From: JACOXT01 sp964372855
GTDB lineage: Bacteria; Patescibacteriota; Microgenomatia; Levybacterales; UBA12049
DNA length: 64,000 bases
Assembly: GCA_964372855.1 (NCBI GenBank)
Contig: CAYJRY010000001.1
Coordinates: 1 to 64,000 of the forward strand
Reading direction: 5' to 3'
The number at the start of each line of letters is the position of its first letter. Position 1 is the first letter of the stretch. The notes beneath the pieces are model-generated. The model did not search any database and was not told the DNA's origin. It was given only the letters and a program-made list of their open reading frames with translations. Below are positions 43,690 through 52,746 of the stretch, piece by piece. Position numbers and translations under genes: made by a program.

Positions 43690-44935
43690 GATGTACCCTC
43701 CAATAATATACTAAAAGACATAGCAATGGAATAGCCGTAGTTACAATAGAAATAATAACCACCAACTGAAAAGTACTATGATAAAAATAAACTAATACCC
43801 CTTGAGAAATTGCTCCAACTAATACTGGGATAAAAACTTTTGTTTTTTTAATTGATAAATAATAATTCGTTACAAGCGATAAAAGCGAATATAAAATCAT
43901 AAAAATGCCAAATATCCAAAGAGTAGATTTAATAACTAAATATTCTTCCTGTTTTAAGAGGACCTTTATACTAAATTCTGGGAAAAAATAATAAAAAATA
44001 GTAATTGCGACTGAAGATGTTAATACTAAAAAAAGTGATAAATAAAAAAAATGACTATGACGCTGTCGACGCGTGTGTAGCTGAGCTACCAATGGGAACA
44101 AAACTGTAACTATCGGAGCTGAAAAAAAATAAATAATTCGCCCAAGAAGAGACATGCCCGCATATATCCCAGCTTCAGTTTCTGTAAAAAAATGCTTTAC
44201 AAGTATTATATCTGTAGTTATGAAAAATGTCAGTCCTAACATTGCAATTCCTGATGGCGCAGCATACTTTAGAATCTCTTTGATGCCCACTACTTTTTCT
44301 TTCTCACTTCGAAGAATAGATCTTAAAGGAAAAAAAGTGAATAGATAAGAAGATAAATAACCTATAAGAAATGCCAATATTCCACCTGTTACTCCCAAGC
44401 CTAGAAATATTAAAATCATACCAACCAAAAATTTTAAAAATGAAGAAAAAAATTGAAAAAAAGAAATGTAACCAAAGGATAGTTTACCAGCAAGAATTCC
44501 TCTATTTAAGGAGCTAAGGGAAATTACAAATATTATTAAACCAACAAGAAATATCAAAAAATTATTCTCTATTTTAAAAAAATGACTTATGTTGACTCCG
44601 AAAATTATAAAAATTCCTATAATTACGAAACCAAAAAAAATAATCAATTTATTTAGTTTCCAAAAAAAAGCAGCTACTTTTTTTATCTCACTTCGAGCAA
44701 AATATTGGCTTGAAAAATGTATAATGGTCGGAATAATAGATTCAAATGCGAGAGTAAAAAGAAGAACAATAGAAACAAGACTTGCCAAAATTCCATAATC
44801 AGAAACTGAAAGATTCCTTGTCATAAAAAAATTAAATAAAAAATTAAAAATATTTCCTATAAAAGTACCGATAAAAACTACCAAACTTCCTGAGACGAAA
44901 TGGTTTTTAATTAACGTGTGAATCAAATTGCTCAT
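43673..44935 (-). CDS. Wzx-type polysaccharide flippase
   Basis: A 420-residue membrane protein of the MOP/MATE oligosaccharide-flippase family. Successive hydrophobic segments run the whole length, with the early phrase FLFNFFMTRNLSVSDYGILASLVSI typical of Wzx/RfbX. YFSAPIVTVLFPLVAQLHTR corresponds to the central conserved region. It would move lipid-linked glycan units across the membrane. A clear paralogue is at 45569-46894. They share the TDI(I/L)LVKHxF phrase. Two flippases suggest two glycans or a duplication. Confidence 0.8.
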   Translation of the reverse strand: MSNLIHTLIKNHFVSGSLVVFIGTFIGNIFNFLFNFFMTRNLSVSDYGILASLVSIVLLFTLAFESIIPTIIHFSSQYFARSEIKKVAAFFWKLNKLIIFFGFVIIGIFIIFGVNISHFFKIENNFLIFLVGLIIFVISLSSLNRGILAGKLSFGYISFFQFFSSFLKFLVGMILIFLGLGVTGGILAFLIGYLSSYLFTFFPLRSILRSEKEKVVGIKEILKYAAPSGIAMLGLTFFITTDIILVKHFFTETEAGIYAGMSLLGRIIYFFSAPIVTVLFPLVAQLHTRRQRHSHFFYLSLFLVLTSSVAITIFYYFFPEFSIKVLLKQEEYLVIKSTLWIFGIFMILYSLLSLVTNYYLSIKKTKVFIPVLVGAISQGVLVYFYHSTFQLVVIISIVTTAIPLLCLLVYYWRVHHEVVG

Positions 44936-44968
44936 AATTATAAGAGAAAGACTTATTAAAAATATAGT

Positions 44969-45523
44969 TTAGAGGTTATAAATCTGAAAAACTTTTCTTA
45001 CTTTATCCCAAGAGAATAATTGTCCATCTTCTAACTTTACTTGAATTTTGCTGTGAGGAATACGGCCCTCTTCTTTTGGGCTGTATAGAGAAGTTGGAAA
45101 GTTCAAAAGTATTGCGGGTATTTTAGAAACAACTAAAAACCCATGTAAGGTTTTTTTTGGAACCAATAAGACATAGGGGTCTTTAGTTGCTTCCATGTGG
45201 AAAAGATTCAATTTTCCAAAAGTATTGGAATCTGCTCGATTATCGGCTATTGCAACAACTATTGCGCCTTGAACAACTAAAAACCTATCCTCTTGACCAT
45301 GTGGATGATAATGCCAAACATTTTCATCTCTTGCAATTCCACTATTTGTAACAGAATAATACTGCATAGCAAACCCGCGTTTATGGCCATAGATATCTTT
45401 CCAATCTTTTCTTAATGTTTCAACCAAAACTCCTGTTTTATCTATATTAATTTTAAGAGGATGTAACAATACACCTCTAACTAACTCCACATCATCTTTA
45501 TTTGCAAGAGTAATATATTTCAT
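44969..45523 (-). CDS. RmlC-like cupin (dTDP-4-keto-sugar 3,5-epimerase family)
   Basis: A 184-residue cupin. It resembles RmlC: GVLLHPLKINIDKTGVLVETLRKDW, then NVWHYHPHGQEDRFLVVQG (with the expected His), then TLHGFLVVSKIPAILLNFPTSLY. RmlC epimerises C3 and C5 of dTDP-4-keto-6-deoxyglucose. No rmlA, rmlB or rmlD is seen here, so it may epimerise another NDP-4-keto-6-deoxy sugar made by the GMD- or RfbG-like enzymes. It lies between the two flippase genes. The match is to the family, with divergence in detail. Confidence 0.7.
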   Translation of the reverse strand: MKYITLANKDDVELVRGVLLHPLKINIDKTGVLVETLRKDWKDIYGHKRGFAMQYYSVTNSGIARDENVWHYHPHGQEDRFLVVQGAIVVAIADNRADSNTFGKLNLFHMEATKDPYVLLVPKKTLHGFLVVSKIPAILLNFPTSLYSPKEEGRIPHSKIQVKLEDGQLFSWDKVRKVFQIYNL

Positions 45524-45568
45524 AAATAAATCAATATTAACAAATATTAAATCGTAATACCATATATG

Positions 45569-46894
45569 TTAACATCCAATTTCTCCAGGCTTCCCTATTA
45601 TAACCATCTGCTTATTAATTCTCTTATAGTTTACATATTCTCTTAAATAATAAAATAATAGGAAAGTAAGAAGAATCAAAGAGACTATTACACAAATAGA
45701 CACTACTATAAAAAGTGAATCATGGTATAAGATTATAAGAAAAACCTGAGCAATAGCTGCCAATAAAACAGAAATATAGATATTGGTTTTTTTTATTGAC
45801 AAAAAATAATACACAAAAAGCGAAATTAAAGAGTATATTGCTATGAATACTCCAAATAATCCTAGCAAACTAGAGGCGGATAAATATGCCTCGTTCTTTA
45901 TGAAAAAAATTATGGCAAATCTTGGATACAAAAAATAAAATATAGAAATAAAAACAGAAGGAACAAATACCATAACAATCGCCATTTTGAAAGTATTGTT
46001 ATAATTTTCTTTTTTTGCATGCTTTTTAATAATAAGAGGAAACATTACACTTCCTATAGGAGCTGTAAAGAAGAAGATAACCTTTCCGACTAAAGAAAGT
46101 CCAGAATAAATACCCGCTTGTACTGGGTCAAAATAATGCTTTACTAGCAAAATATCTGTTGAAATCAGAGATGTAATGCCTAAGAGAGTAATGGCTGAGG
46201 GAACTCCATAAGGAAGAATACTATTAAAACTAAACTTATACAAATTTATAGATTTTGTTAGAAAAACAAATCTCAGATAAAAAAACCCAAAGATAATTGG
46301 CAATATAACTGAAATAAAAACTGCCCAAATTGCTCCTTTTACACCAAAACCCAAAAAAAACAAAATAACACCAACTAATAGTTTGGAAAATAAAGAAATA
46401 ACATTTACAAAAGATATAAATTTGAATGCTAATTTTGCTTGTAAAAGTCCTCCACTTACAACTCCAATATAGGCAAAGCCAATAGTTATTCCTATTATTA
46501 CAATTATATTTCTATCAATCTTTAAAAAACGTCCTATCTGGTCTGCAAAAAACATAAAATAAAATAATGTAATAATGCTTACAATTAGAAGTGCTTTAAT
46601 AATTTTTAAAGAGAATGTTTTAACAGAACTATAATCCTTTTTGGCGAAATGGGCTCCGGCAAAATTAACTATCATTGGAGTTAATGCTCCAACGGGAATT
46701 CCAACAAGAGTAATTAATGAAATTGCGCTAATTAAGACTCCGTAATCTTCTGGAAGTAAATTTCTGCTCATAAATAAGTTGAAAAGCAAATTAAATATAT
46801 TGGAGATAACAGAACCTATAAAAATATAGATACTTCCTGTCAACAATTCCTGCTTAAAAATCCTCTTGCTAAATAATAATATTCTTTCCTGCAT
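45569..46894 (-). CDS. Wzx-type polysaccharide flippase (second copy)
   Basis: A 441-residue membrane protein similar in layout to 43673-44935. It has FLFNLFMSRNLLPEDYGVLISA near the N terminus, STDILLVKHYFDPVQAGIY in the middle, and FFTAPIGSVMFPLIIKKHAKK. About twelve hydrophobic segments are present. It would flip lipid-linked glycans. Its ATG shares a base with the stop of the GT4 gene upstream (TAATG). The tail (VIIGKPGEIGC) differs from the other copy. Confidence 0.8.
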   Translation of the reverse strand: MQERILLFSKRIFKQELLTGSIYIFIGSVISNIFNLLFNLFMSRNLLPEDYGVLISAISLITLVGIPVGALTPMIVNFAGAHFAKKDYSSVKTFSLKIIKALLIVSIITLFYFMFFADQIGRFLKIDRNIIVIIGITIGFAYIGVVSGGLLQAKLAFKFISFVNVISLFSKLLVGVILFFLGFGVKGAIWAVFISVILPIIFGFFYLRFVFLTKSINLYKFSFNSILPYGVPSAITLLGITSLISTDILLVKHYFDPVQAGIYSGLSLVGKVIFFFTAPIGSVMFPLIIKKHAKKENYNNTFKMAIVMVFVPSVFISIFYFLYPRFAIIFFIKNEAYLSASSLLGLFGVFIAIYSLISLFVYYFLSIKKTNIYISVLLAAIAQVFLIILYHDSLFIVVSICVIVSLILLTFLLFYYLREYVNYKRINKQMVIIGKPGEIGC

Positions 46895-47958
46895 TATTTC
46901 CCTGCAACTTTTCTATACACTAGTATAGTATCATCTATTGTTTTTTTCCAATTGAACTTTCTTGCCCTAATTAAACCTTTCTTATAAAGAGACCCTTGAA
47001 CAGACTCGCCTAAGAATACTTTCTTAATTCCACTGGCAATACTGTCAACATCATATGCATCAACAAAATATGCCGCGTCTCCCGCAACCTCAGCTAGCGA
47101 TCCTTTTTTTGTAGTAACAACTGGGCACCCACAACTCATTGCTTCTAAAATTGGCAAACCAAAACCTTCATATAGGCTTGGCATTGTAAAAACCGTTGCT
47201 ATGTTATATAAAGTTACCAAATCTTCTTGAGGGATAAAGCCTAATATAAAAATATTTTTGTCATTTGCTGTTAACGTCCTCACTTTTGCGAGATCCTGAT
47301 TCCAGGGATTTTTTATTTCTATATCTTTTTCATCTAAAGCATGTCCCACCATTACCAATGGAATATCAATCTTTTTTATTGCCTCAATTAATCTTGGTAA
47401 GTTTTTATTCCATGTTACATCTCCAACATATAATGCAAACTTATTCGGTAAATTGTATTTTTTTCTAAAAATTTGATCTTTGACATTTGAAATTTTATTT
47501 TTTTTAAATTCTTCTGAAGCGGCAAGGTAAACAACATGTGTCTTTTCATCCTTAATATCTGTAAAATTAATAATATCTTTTTTTGAGGACTGCGAATCTG
47601 TTATAATTGCTTTTGCTGAATTTAATGACATTTTCTGTAAATTCCATTTAATTTTTCCCCTGATTCCCGATGGAAAATATTTTTTAAAAACTAAAGGAGT
47701 TAAGTCATGAACTGTTACAATTGTTTTATGTTTTTTTAAGAAAGGTAGAGTTAAAAAAAACGGTTCAAAATAAGGATAATGAACTATGTCGGTATTTTCG
47801 GGTATTTTTTGTTCTCGAGTAAAAAAAGTATACTTATTTTCGGGATAATATTGCAAAAGGAACTTTTTTAAATTTTTAATATAAAAACCTGTACCCCTAA
47901 CTCTGTGAGCAAGAAGGTTTTCACTTTGAATAGGAGAAACATCAATCGCGATATTCAC
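46894..47958 (-). CDS. GT4-family glycosyltransferase
   Basis: A 354-residue GT-B enzyme. It begins NIAIDVSPIQSENLLAHRVR, then has VTVHDLTPLVFKKYFP, LYVGDVTWNKNLPRLIEAI and the full donor motif LYEGFGLPILEAMSCGCPVV (EX7E intact). The GTG start lies 7 bases after an extended -10 box. It is the intact relative of the broken copy at 52459-52740, which keeps the same first 60 residues. It heads an eight-gene operon with the two flippases, RmlC-like cupin, DPM1-like GT2, RfbE, a GT4 and a GT2. Confidence 0.87.
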   Translation of the reverse strand: MNIAIDVSPIQSENLLAHRVRGTGFYIKNLKKFLLQYYPENKYTFFTREQKIPENTDIVHYPYFEPFFLTLPFLKKHKTIVTVHDLTPLVFKKYFPSGIRGKIKWNLQKMSLNSAKAIITDSQSSKKDIINFTDIKDEKTHVVYLAASEEFKKNKISNVKDQIFRKKYNLPNKFALYVGDVTWNKNLPRLIEAIKKIDIPLVMVGHALDEKDIEIKNPWNQDLAKVRTLTANDKNIFILGFIPQEDLVTLYNIATVFTMPSLYEGFGLPILEAMSCGCPVVTTKKGSLAEVAGDAAYFVDAYDVDSIASGIKKVFLGESVQGSLYKKGLIRARKFNWKKTIDDTILVYRKVAGK

Positions 47959-47965
47959 AAATTTT

Positions 47966-47974
47966 ATTCTATCA
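47966..47974 (-). promoter_or_regulatory. Extended -10 promoter, candidate leaderless start
   Basis: Minus-strand TGATAGAAT is a TGN extended -10. The GTG start at 47958 is 7 bases downstream. No Shine-Dalgarno sequence is present. Confidence 0.4.
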
Positions 47975-48025
47975 AAAAACTAAGCTTTGTGTCTTGTTAT
48001 TATAAGTATCGTTGAATAGACGAGA

Positions 48026-48154
48026 ATTTATCCTGCACCTTTTAAAACCCCGCAACTTGATGCGTGGGTTAGCATCGTTATTTTTTCGCGTGAGTCAATC
48101 CCGCACCTATTCGGTGCGGGATCAATATTCCACGAAAAAAAGGTGCTGGATTTA
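48026..48154. mobile_element. MITE-like hairpin element
   Basis: The ends form an imperfect inverted repeat. ATCCTGCACCTTTT on the left (within 48026-48043) pairs with AAAAGGTGCTGGAT on the right (48138-48151), 13 of 14 matching. Inside, 48098-48107 and 48113-48122 form a perfect 10-bp GC-rich hairpin with a 5-base loop, standing out in AT-rich sequence. The element carries the stop and the last 24 codons of the PTPS-related gene. No transposase is encoded. It is probably a small non-autonomous or REP-like element. Copies elsewhere in the window were not found by eye. Confidence 0.5.
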
Positions 48155-49811
48155 TTTTGTATAAGAAGACGATAAGGATGCCTAAGGAAAATAAAGTGAT
48201 ATAAGTACTTACCTTCCTTACAAATGTGTCATTGAATTTAATCTCAACTAAATTTAGTCCTTTTTGTATTTTGAAGGTAAAAAGTCCATTTTTGGTTGCT
48301 TGAGCTTTTGTTTCTTTGTTATTCACATATACTACCCAATTAGGAAAATAGGCTGTGTTTACTTGCATCAATGATTGCTCAGCTGCTTCTACTTCAAACC
48401 TATAATAAGTACTCTTGATTGTATGGCTTTTTATTTTGCCCTCTCCTTTTAAAAACTCAATTTTTGAGTTTTGACTTTTAAGTTTGGTATCAAAAATAAC
48501 AGTGTTAAAAACATTTCCAGGACTATTGGTTCCGTGAATAAAGTTAGATCGGCTAATGTAATAATTATCATCTCTATAATGATAATAAGCTGGGTTTGTA
48601 TATCCTATCCCAAAAAAGAAAGAAGTCAAAATCAATACTATCCCCAACAACTTACTTTTCCAAAAATAAATAACTCCTCCGCTTAAAAACGAAGAAATAA
48701 GTATCTCAAGACTTAAAAATCTCCAAGGAAATTGAAAATAGTTCATAAAAATAACTGACTGCCAGATTGGTGCAGAACTCTTAAGCATCAGAAATAAAAT
48801 AAAGAAAAACCAAGCCAAAAAAAAGATAAGTATGCCCATCTGTTTCATCCCAAGCGACCCCAAGAATATATGCAGCCTCAAGTCAGCGAGATTGGTTCTC
48901 CCGATTTTCACAATGACTAACATTAAACACATAATTACCACTAATAAATTTGCTATCCCTATCTGGAATGACATTTGATTTGAAATATTTTCTCCAGAAA
49001 ACCCAGAACCCCAAGAAGGAATAATAAGTTGATAAAAATCTGGAAAATGCCTTGAAACATCAAATATTTCAAGACCTCTTACGTAATCTCTCTCCAGTAT
49101 CGCAGGCAACCAAAAAACAGTTGACAAACCAAGACCTAAAAGTATTAAGTATAAAGCATTAAGTATTAGGTATTTTTTATTTTGTTCTTTACTAATCAGG
49201 TATACAACATATGATAGGGCAAAAATGAAAAACATGAGAGCTAATATGTTGTGGGAGAATATAATTAAGGCCAAAAATATAGATGATAATATAAAAAAAG
49301 AATATTTTCTTTCTCTTATAAAATTAGCTATTGACCATAAAAACGCTGGAAAAAGTGCTAATGACCAAGCTTCCCCTACTGAACCTCTAATATAAATATC
49401 TAAAAAATGATACGGCGAATATGTATAAAATACTGAAGAAACAATTCCTCCATTTACACCCCAAAAGTTTTTTGTCCACAAATAACAAAATACTGCTCCT
49501 ATAATTAATGATAAAAACATTTCTAATTTAAATATATCTATAAAACTTAAATTAAAAAATCTAAAAAAAGTAGCTATATAATTGGGTAATGGATAAACAT
49601 AATTAAAAAGAGGAACTCCAAATCCATTATTCAAATCGGGTGCCCAACGAGGATATAAATTACCATCCAAAAAAGTTTTGTTGAATTGATAAAATCTTAC
49701 TATATGATATTCTCCATCATGAGTCGGAGGCAAACCTTTGTGAAGTAGTGGTAATCCAGAAACGATAGCGAAAATAATAACAATAATTATCGGGTAAATA
49801 TTTTTAACCAT
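48078..49811 (-). CDS. PTPS-related-domain membrane protein (GT-C-like)
   Basis: A 577-residue polytopic protein. The first outer loop THDGEYHIVRFYQFNK and PRWAPDLNNGFGVPLFNYVYPLP match the 6-pyruvoyl-tetrahydropterin-synthase-related membrane family, which looks like GT-C enzymes. A periplasmic-type domain near the C terminus (VNTAYFPNWVVYVNNK) precedes the last helix. It is a paralogue of 61343-62998. Residues 554-577 (NPAPFFRGILIPHRIGAG and on) have no counterpart there and lie within the hairpin element at 48026-48154, so the native C terminus was replaced. It overlaps the upstream GT-C gene by 25 bases. Confidence 0.7.
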   Translation of the reverse strand: MVKNIYPIIIVIIFAIVSGLPLLHKGLPPTHDGEYHIVRFYQFNKTFLDGNLYPRWAPDLNNGFGVPLFNYVYPLPNYIATFFRFFNLSFIDIFKLEMFLSLIIGAVFCYLWTKNFWGVNGGIVSSVFYTYSPYHFLDIYIRGSVGEAWSLALFPAFLWSIANFIRERKYSFFILSSIFLALIIFSHNILALMFFIFALSYVVYLISKEQNKKYLILNALYLILLGLGLSTVFWLPAILERDYVRGLEIFDVSRHFPDFYQLIIPSWGSGFSGENISNQMSFQIGIANLLVVIMCLMLVIVKIGRTNLADLRLHIFLGSLGMKQMGILIFFLAWFFFILFLMLKSSAPIWQSVIFMNYFQFPWRFLSLEILISSFLSGGVIYFWKSKLLGIVLILTSFFFGIGYTNPAYYHYRDDNYYISRSNFIHGTNSPGNVFNTVIFDTKLKSQNSKIEFLKGEGKIKSHTIKSTYYRFEVEAAEQSLMQVNTAYFPNWVVYVNNKETKAQATKNGLFTFKIQKGLNLVEIKFNDTFVRKVSTYITLFSLGILIVFLYKINPAPFFRGILIPHRIGAGLTHAKK

Positions 49812-50923
49812 AACTTTTCTTTGAAAAGATAGAAAAATACTACTCCAAGTGGAAAAATAAATGTTAATATTGTTTTTATAATAGAAGTCTTATCGTCATA
49901 TATCCCCGTTAGCATGAAAGGTATATATCTAAGAAGTAGTCCAAGACTAAGCGATATGGATATAGCTAATAAAAACTTTCTTTGTGGGATAAGAAATGAA
50001 AATGACAAAAACCATATTGCATACCAAGGATATATTTCCTCTCTAAGTGGAGACATTAGAAATCCAAAAAACATTGCTAATGCCGAATAAAAATATACTT
50101 TTCCCCAATTAATAGATTCATTCTTCAATTTTTTAAAAAATACATAAACAAAAATAGGCAAAAGAACAATAGTTGCATATTTTATAAAAACTGACAATAA
50201 AAAAAATAAAACTGATAATTTAATTTTATTTTTCATTAGTAAAATGAAAGATAATAGTGCAAAAAAAATCATTACTATGTCATTATGGCCACTAACTAAA
50301 GTTTCTAAGACTACAAGAGGATTAAATGCAAATAGTCCAATGGATACTAATCTATTTGTCATTTTCCAAATAAGAAAAATGGTGCCAATATAAAATAAGG
50401 AAATAAGTAATTTAAAATTGAAAAGAATAAGTATAAAATTACTAAAACCAAACAAAAATGGAATCCCAGACATTAAAATCCAACTTGGTCCGTACAACGC
50501 GATTTTATTTGCTGCATGAGTAAAAGAAAGTAAAGGATCTCCAACAAATTCAATCGGCATAATAATATATGGATTTTCCTGATAAAAAAATAAAACCTTT
50601 GAGGTAGCTATATAATTAAAAATATCATATGAAAGCATTGCAGGATATGAAAATAATAATATTAAAGCGGTTATTAAGATAATTAATCCGAATTTTTTAG
50701 AGCTAAAGTAATTGTTCTTAATATATTTAAGAAATAAAAAATAAAATAAAAAACTTAAAAAAACAGTTAAAATGTAAATTATTGTTGTCTCCAATCTATG
50801 CTTATATGAGAAACCAGAATAAATATTTTGTAGGTAACTAAAATTAGGATCTATAAATAAATAAGAACAAATAGCCACAAAAATTAGAAAAACAAAATAA
50901 AAAACAATTAAAAATTTTTTCAC
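49787..50923 (-). CDS. GT-C membrane glycosyltransferase (GT87/DUF2029-like)
   Basis: A 378-residue protein with about ten hydrophobic segments. SYDIFNYIATSKVLFFYQENPY and ALYGPSWILMSG form an outer loop with the Asp seen in mannosyltransferase-like GT-C families. SPLREEIYPWYAIWFLSFSF near residue 295 is diagnostic because the same phrase survives in the remnant at 57139-57410. It would use a polyprenyl-phosphate sugar. It overlaps the DUF5667 gene by 4 bases and the PTPS-related gene by 25, so the three form a fixed unit. Confidence 0.68.
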   Translation of the reverse strand: MKKFLIVFYFVFLIFVAICSYLFIDPNFSYLQNIYSGFSYKHRLETTIIYILTVFLSFLFYFLFLKYIKNNYFSSKKFGLIILITALILLFSYPAMLSYDIFNYIATSKVLFFYQENPYIIMPIEFVGDPLLSFTHAANKIALYGPSWILMSGIPFLFGFSNFILILFNFKLLISLFYIGTIFLIWKMTNRLVSIGLFAFNPLVVLETLVSGHNDIVMIFFALLSFILLMKNKIKLSVLFFLLSVFIKYATIVLLPIFVYVFFKKLKNESINWGKVYFYSALAMFFGFLMSPLREEIYPWYAIWFLSFSFLIPQRKFLLAISISLSLGLLLRYIPFMLTGIYDDKTSIIKTILTFIFPLGVVFFYLFKEKLWLKIFTR

Positions 50924-51438
50924 AATACTCTTTTTCTAATATTAATAGCACTATCAATTGATTTAGCTAAATCAAGAAATATGGATGAGCTTTTCTCGGG
51001 TTCCCAATTAAATGTTTTTGGAATTTCTTCTAAACTTCTAAGAACTTCTCTGTGTTTTATCTCCGCTTCTTTAAGAAATAATTTATTATGGGAAATATCT
51101 TTTTTTTGATCGGCCTTTATATAATGTATAGTTTTAAGAAAATAAGAATCTGATTTTTTAAGAGCACTGATTCCAAGCAAATACTGTCTGTATTCAAAGA
51201 GAGTTTTTGCCTCAACTAAATATTTATCTGAGTACTTCAGATTATATTTAAACTGCCCTAAATCACCAAAATACCAAAACTTGGATATTTTTTCCCAAAT
51301 AAGTTTTATTGTATATAACTTACTTCCTGGCATACCTGATGGATACGGAAGCACGTAGTTTGATTCTGCAAGGCTGATGTTACTGAAAAATATTAAGAGG
51401 AACAATGTGGGCATCAGTACCCAAAAACATCTTATCAT
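50920..51438 (-). CDS. Exported DUF5667-family protein
   Basis: A 172-residue protein with a signal peptide (FWVLMPTLFLLIFFSNISLA) followed directly by ESNYVLPYPSGMPGSKLYTI, the DUF5667 signature, and a helical region (SDKYLVEAKTLFEYRQYLLG). The ATG at 51438 gives an ATGA overlap with the galE stop and puts the signal peptide at the N terminus. A longer frame from 51480 would begin in heptamer repeat DNA and is rejected. The function is unknown. It is exported and may sit in the cell envelope. A paralogue at 57403-57918 is also followed by a GT-C gene (now a scar). Confidence 0.75.
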   Translation of the reverse strand: MIRCFWVLMPTLFLLIFFSNISLAESNYVLPYPSGMPGSKLYTIKLIWEKISKFWYFGDLGQFKYNLKYSDKYLVEAKTLFEYRQYLLGISALKKSDSYFLKTIHYIKADQKKDISHNKLFLKEAEIKHREVLRSLEEIPKTFNWEPEKSSSIFLDLAKSIDSAINIRKRVL

Positions 51439-52433
51439 TTTGAATTTTGAATTTTGAATTTTGAATTTTTTGTGTGCCATTCAAATGCAGTTGCAACAAT
51501 AGTTTCAAGATCAGAATATCGAGGTTCAAATCCAATCTCCTTCTGAATCTTTTTTGCGTCAGCTATTAGAGCTTCTGCGTCACCACTTCTCCTACTTTTT
51601 ACTTTAACCTTTAGCGTTTTTCCTGAAACTTTTTCGACCATTTCTATTACTTCTTTATTCGAATAACCTATTCCTGTCCCAATATTATAATAAAATCCCC
51701 CCTTATCTCGATTAATTTTATCAAGAGCCAAAATATGGCCCTCAATAAGATCTATGACATGTATATAATCTCTTATGCAAGACCCATCGTAAGTATTATA
51801 ATTAGATCCATATAAATTAAATTCAGTGTCATTTATAGCTGCATCTATTGCCAATGGAATAATATGTGTTTCAGGATTATGCAATTCTCCTAATTTACCA
51901 TCGAAAGAAGCCCCTCCCGCATTAAAATATCTTAGACTTACGAAACTTAGCCCTACATTATTTTGAAAATAACTTAACATTTTCTCAACTTCAAGCTTGT
52001 TTTCTCCATAAGGACTAGTTGGATTTTTCGGGTGATCCTCAGGAATTGGTATTTTAATAGGATTACCGTAAACCGCGGCTGATGATGAAAAAATTAGTTT
52101 ATCTATATTTCCTTTTCCAATCATTGTTTCGACAAGATTTTTTGTTCCTGTTACGTTATTCTCATAATATTTCTGCGGATCTTTTGTTGATTCTTCAACG
52201 GAAATGTAACCAGCAAAATGCATTACAGCATCAATTATTTCATCTTGAAATAAATTCTCAAGAGTTGCTTCATCTTTAATATCGCCACTTACAAATTTTG
52301 CCCTGTCGTCAATAGCTTTTTTATATCCTCTCTCCAAACTGTCAAAAACAACAACCTTATTATCTAGATCAAGAAGTCGCTTAGTCATAAAACTTCCAAT
52401 ATATCCTGCTCCTCCTGTAACAAGTATTTTCAT
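51435..52433 (-). CDS. galE: UDP-glucose 4-epimerase
   Basis: A 332-residue extended SDR. It has ILVTGGAGYIGSFMTKRL, HFAGYISVEESTKDPQKYY, FSSSAAVYGNP, YGENK (catalytic Tyr and Lys), LRYFNAGGASFDGKLGE and the GalE-specific YDGSCIRDYIHV. It interconverts UDP-glucose and UDP-galactose. The ATG at 52433 starts at the usual GalE N terminus. An in-frame start at 52508 would add 25 unrelated residues. The last ten residues (KNSKFKIQNSK) are encoded by the heptamer repeat at 51442-51469 and are not part of the normal family. Confidence 0.9.
   Translation of the reverse strand: MKILVTGGAGYIGSFMTKRLLDLDNKVVVFDSLERGYKKAIDDRAKFVSGDIKDEATLENLFQDEIIDAVMHFAGYISVEESTKDPQKYYENNVTGTKNLVETMIGKGNIDKLIFSSSAAVYGNPIKIPIPEDHPKNPTSPYGENKLEVEKMLSYFQNNVGLSFVSLRYFNAGGASFDGKLGELHNPETHIIPLAIDAAINDTEFNLYGSNYNTYDGSCIRDYIHVIDLIEGHILALDKINRDKGGFYYNIGTGIGYSNKEVIEMVEKVSGKTLKVKVKSRRSGDAEALIADAKKIQKEIGFEPRYSDLETIVATAFEWHTKNSKFKIQNSK
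51442..51469. repeat. Heptamer tandem repeat (GAATTTT x4)
   Basis: Four perfect copies of GAATTTT lie head to tail (AAAATTC on the minus strand). They encode the repetitive tail of galE (NSKFKIQNSK) and end just before the DUF5667 start. Similar 7-bp short tandem repeats are known in cyanobacteria and other bacteria. Copy number is likely to vary between strains. Confidence 0.85.
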
Positions 52434-52458
52434 ATAAAAAATTCCCACATAATCGTAT

Positions 52459-52740
52459 CTATACCGATCCCGAATCGTTATAACTATGACACAATCCAAA
52501 ATCTTCATATAAAGATGGCATTATAGATAGTGTTAGAAAAAGTGGTTCAAGATATGGATAATATACTATATCAATATTTTTGGGTAATTTTACTCCTCGA
52601 GTAATAAAAATGTTCTTATTATTTGGAAAATAATTTAATAGAGAGCTTTTTAAGTTTTCTATGTAAAACCCTGTTCCCCTTACCCTTTGCTGGATGTCTG
52701 TTGTATTATTTATAGGAGAAATATCCATTGCAATATTCAT
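52459..52740 (-). pseudogene. GT4 glycosyltransferase remnant with internal deletion
   Basis: The first 60 or so residues (NIAMDISPINN, RVRGTGFYIENLKSSLL, NIDIVYYPYLEPLFLTL) match the N terminus of the intact GT4 at 46894-47958. The sequence then jumps directly to SIMPSLYEDFGL, which matches the far C-terminal donor motif of that gene (TMPSLYEGFGL). It ends soon after in unrelated residues. About 200 codons in the middle and the end are lost. The ATG at 52740 has TATAAT six bases upstream, like the intact copy. It cannot make a working enzyme. Confidence 0.8.
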
Positions 52741-52746
52741 TTCCTT

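Noticed and set aside
50920..51480. Longer DUF5667 protein starting in the heptamer repeat
   Set aside because: The extra residues (AHKKFKIQNSKFK) are repeat-encoded and would bury the signal peptide. The ATG at 51438 gives an ATGA overlap and a proper signal sequence.
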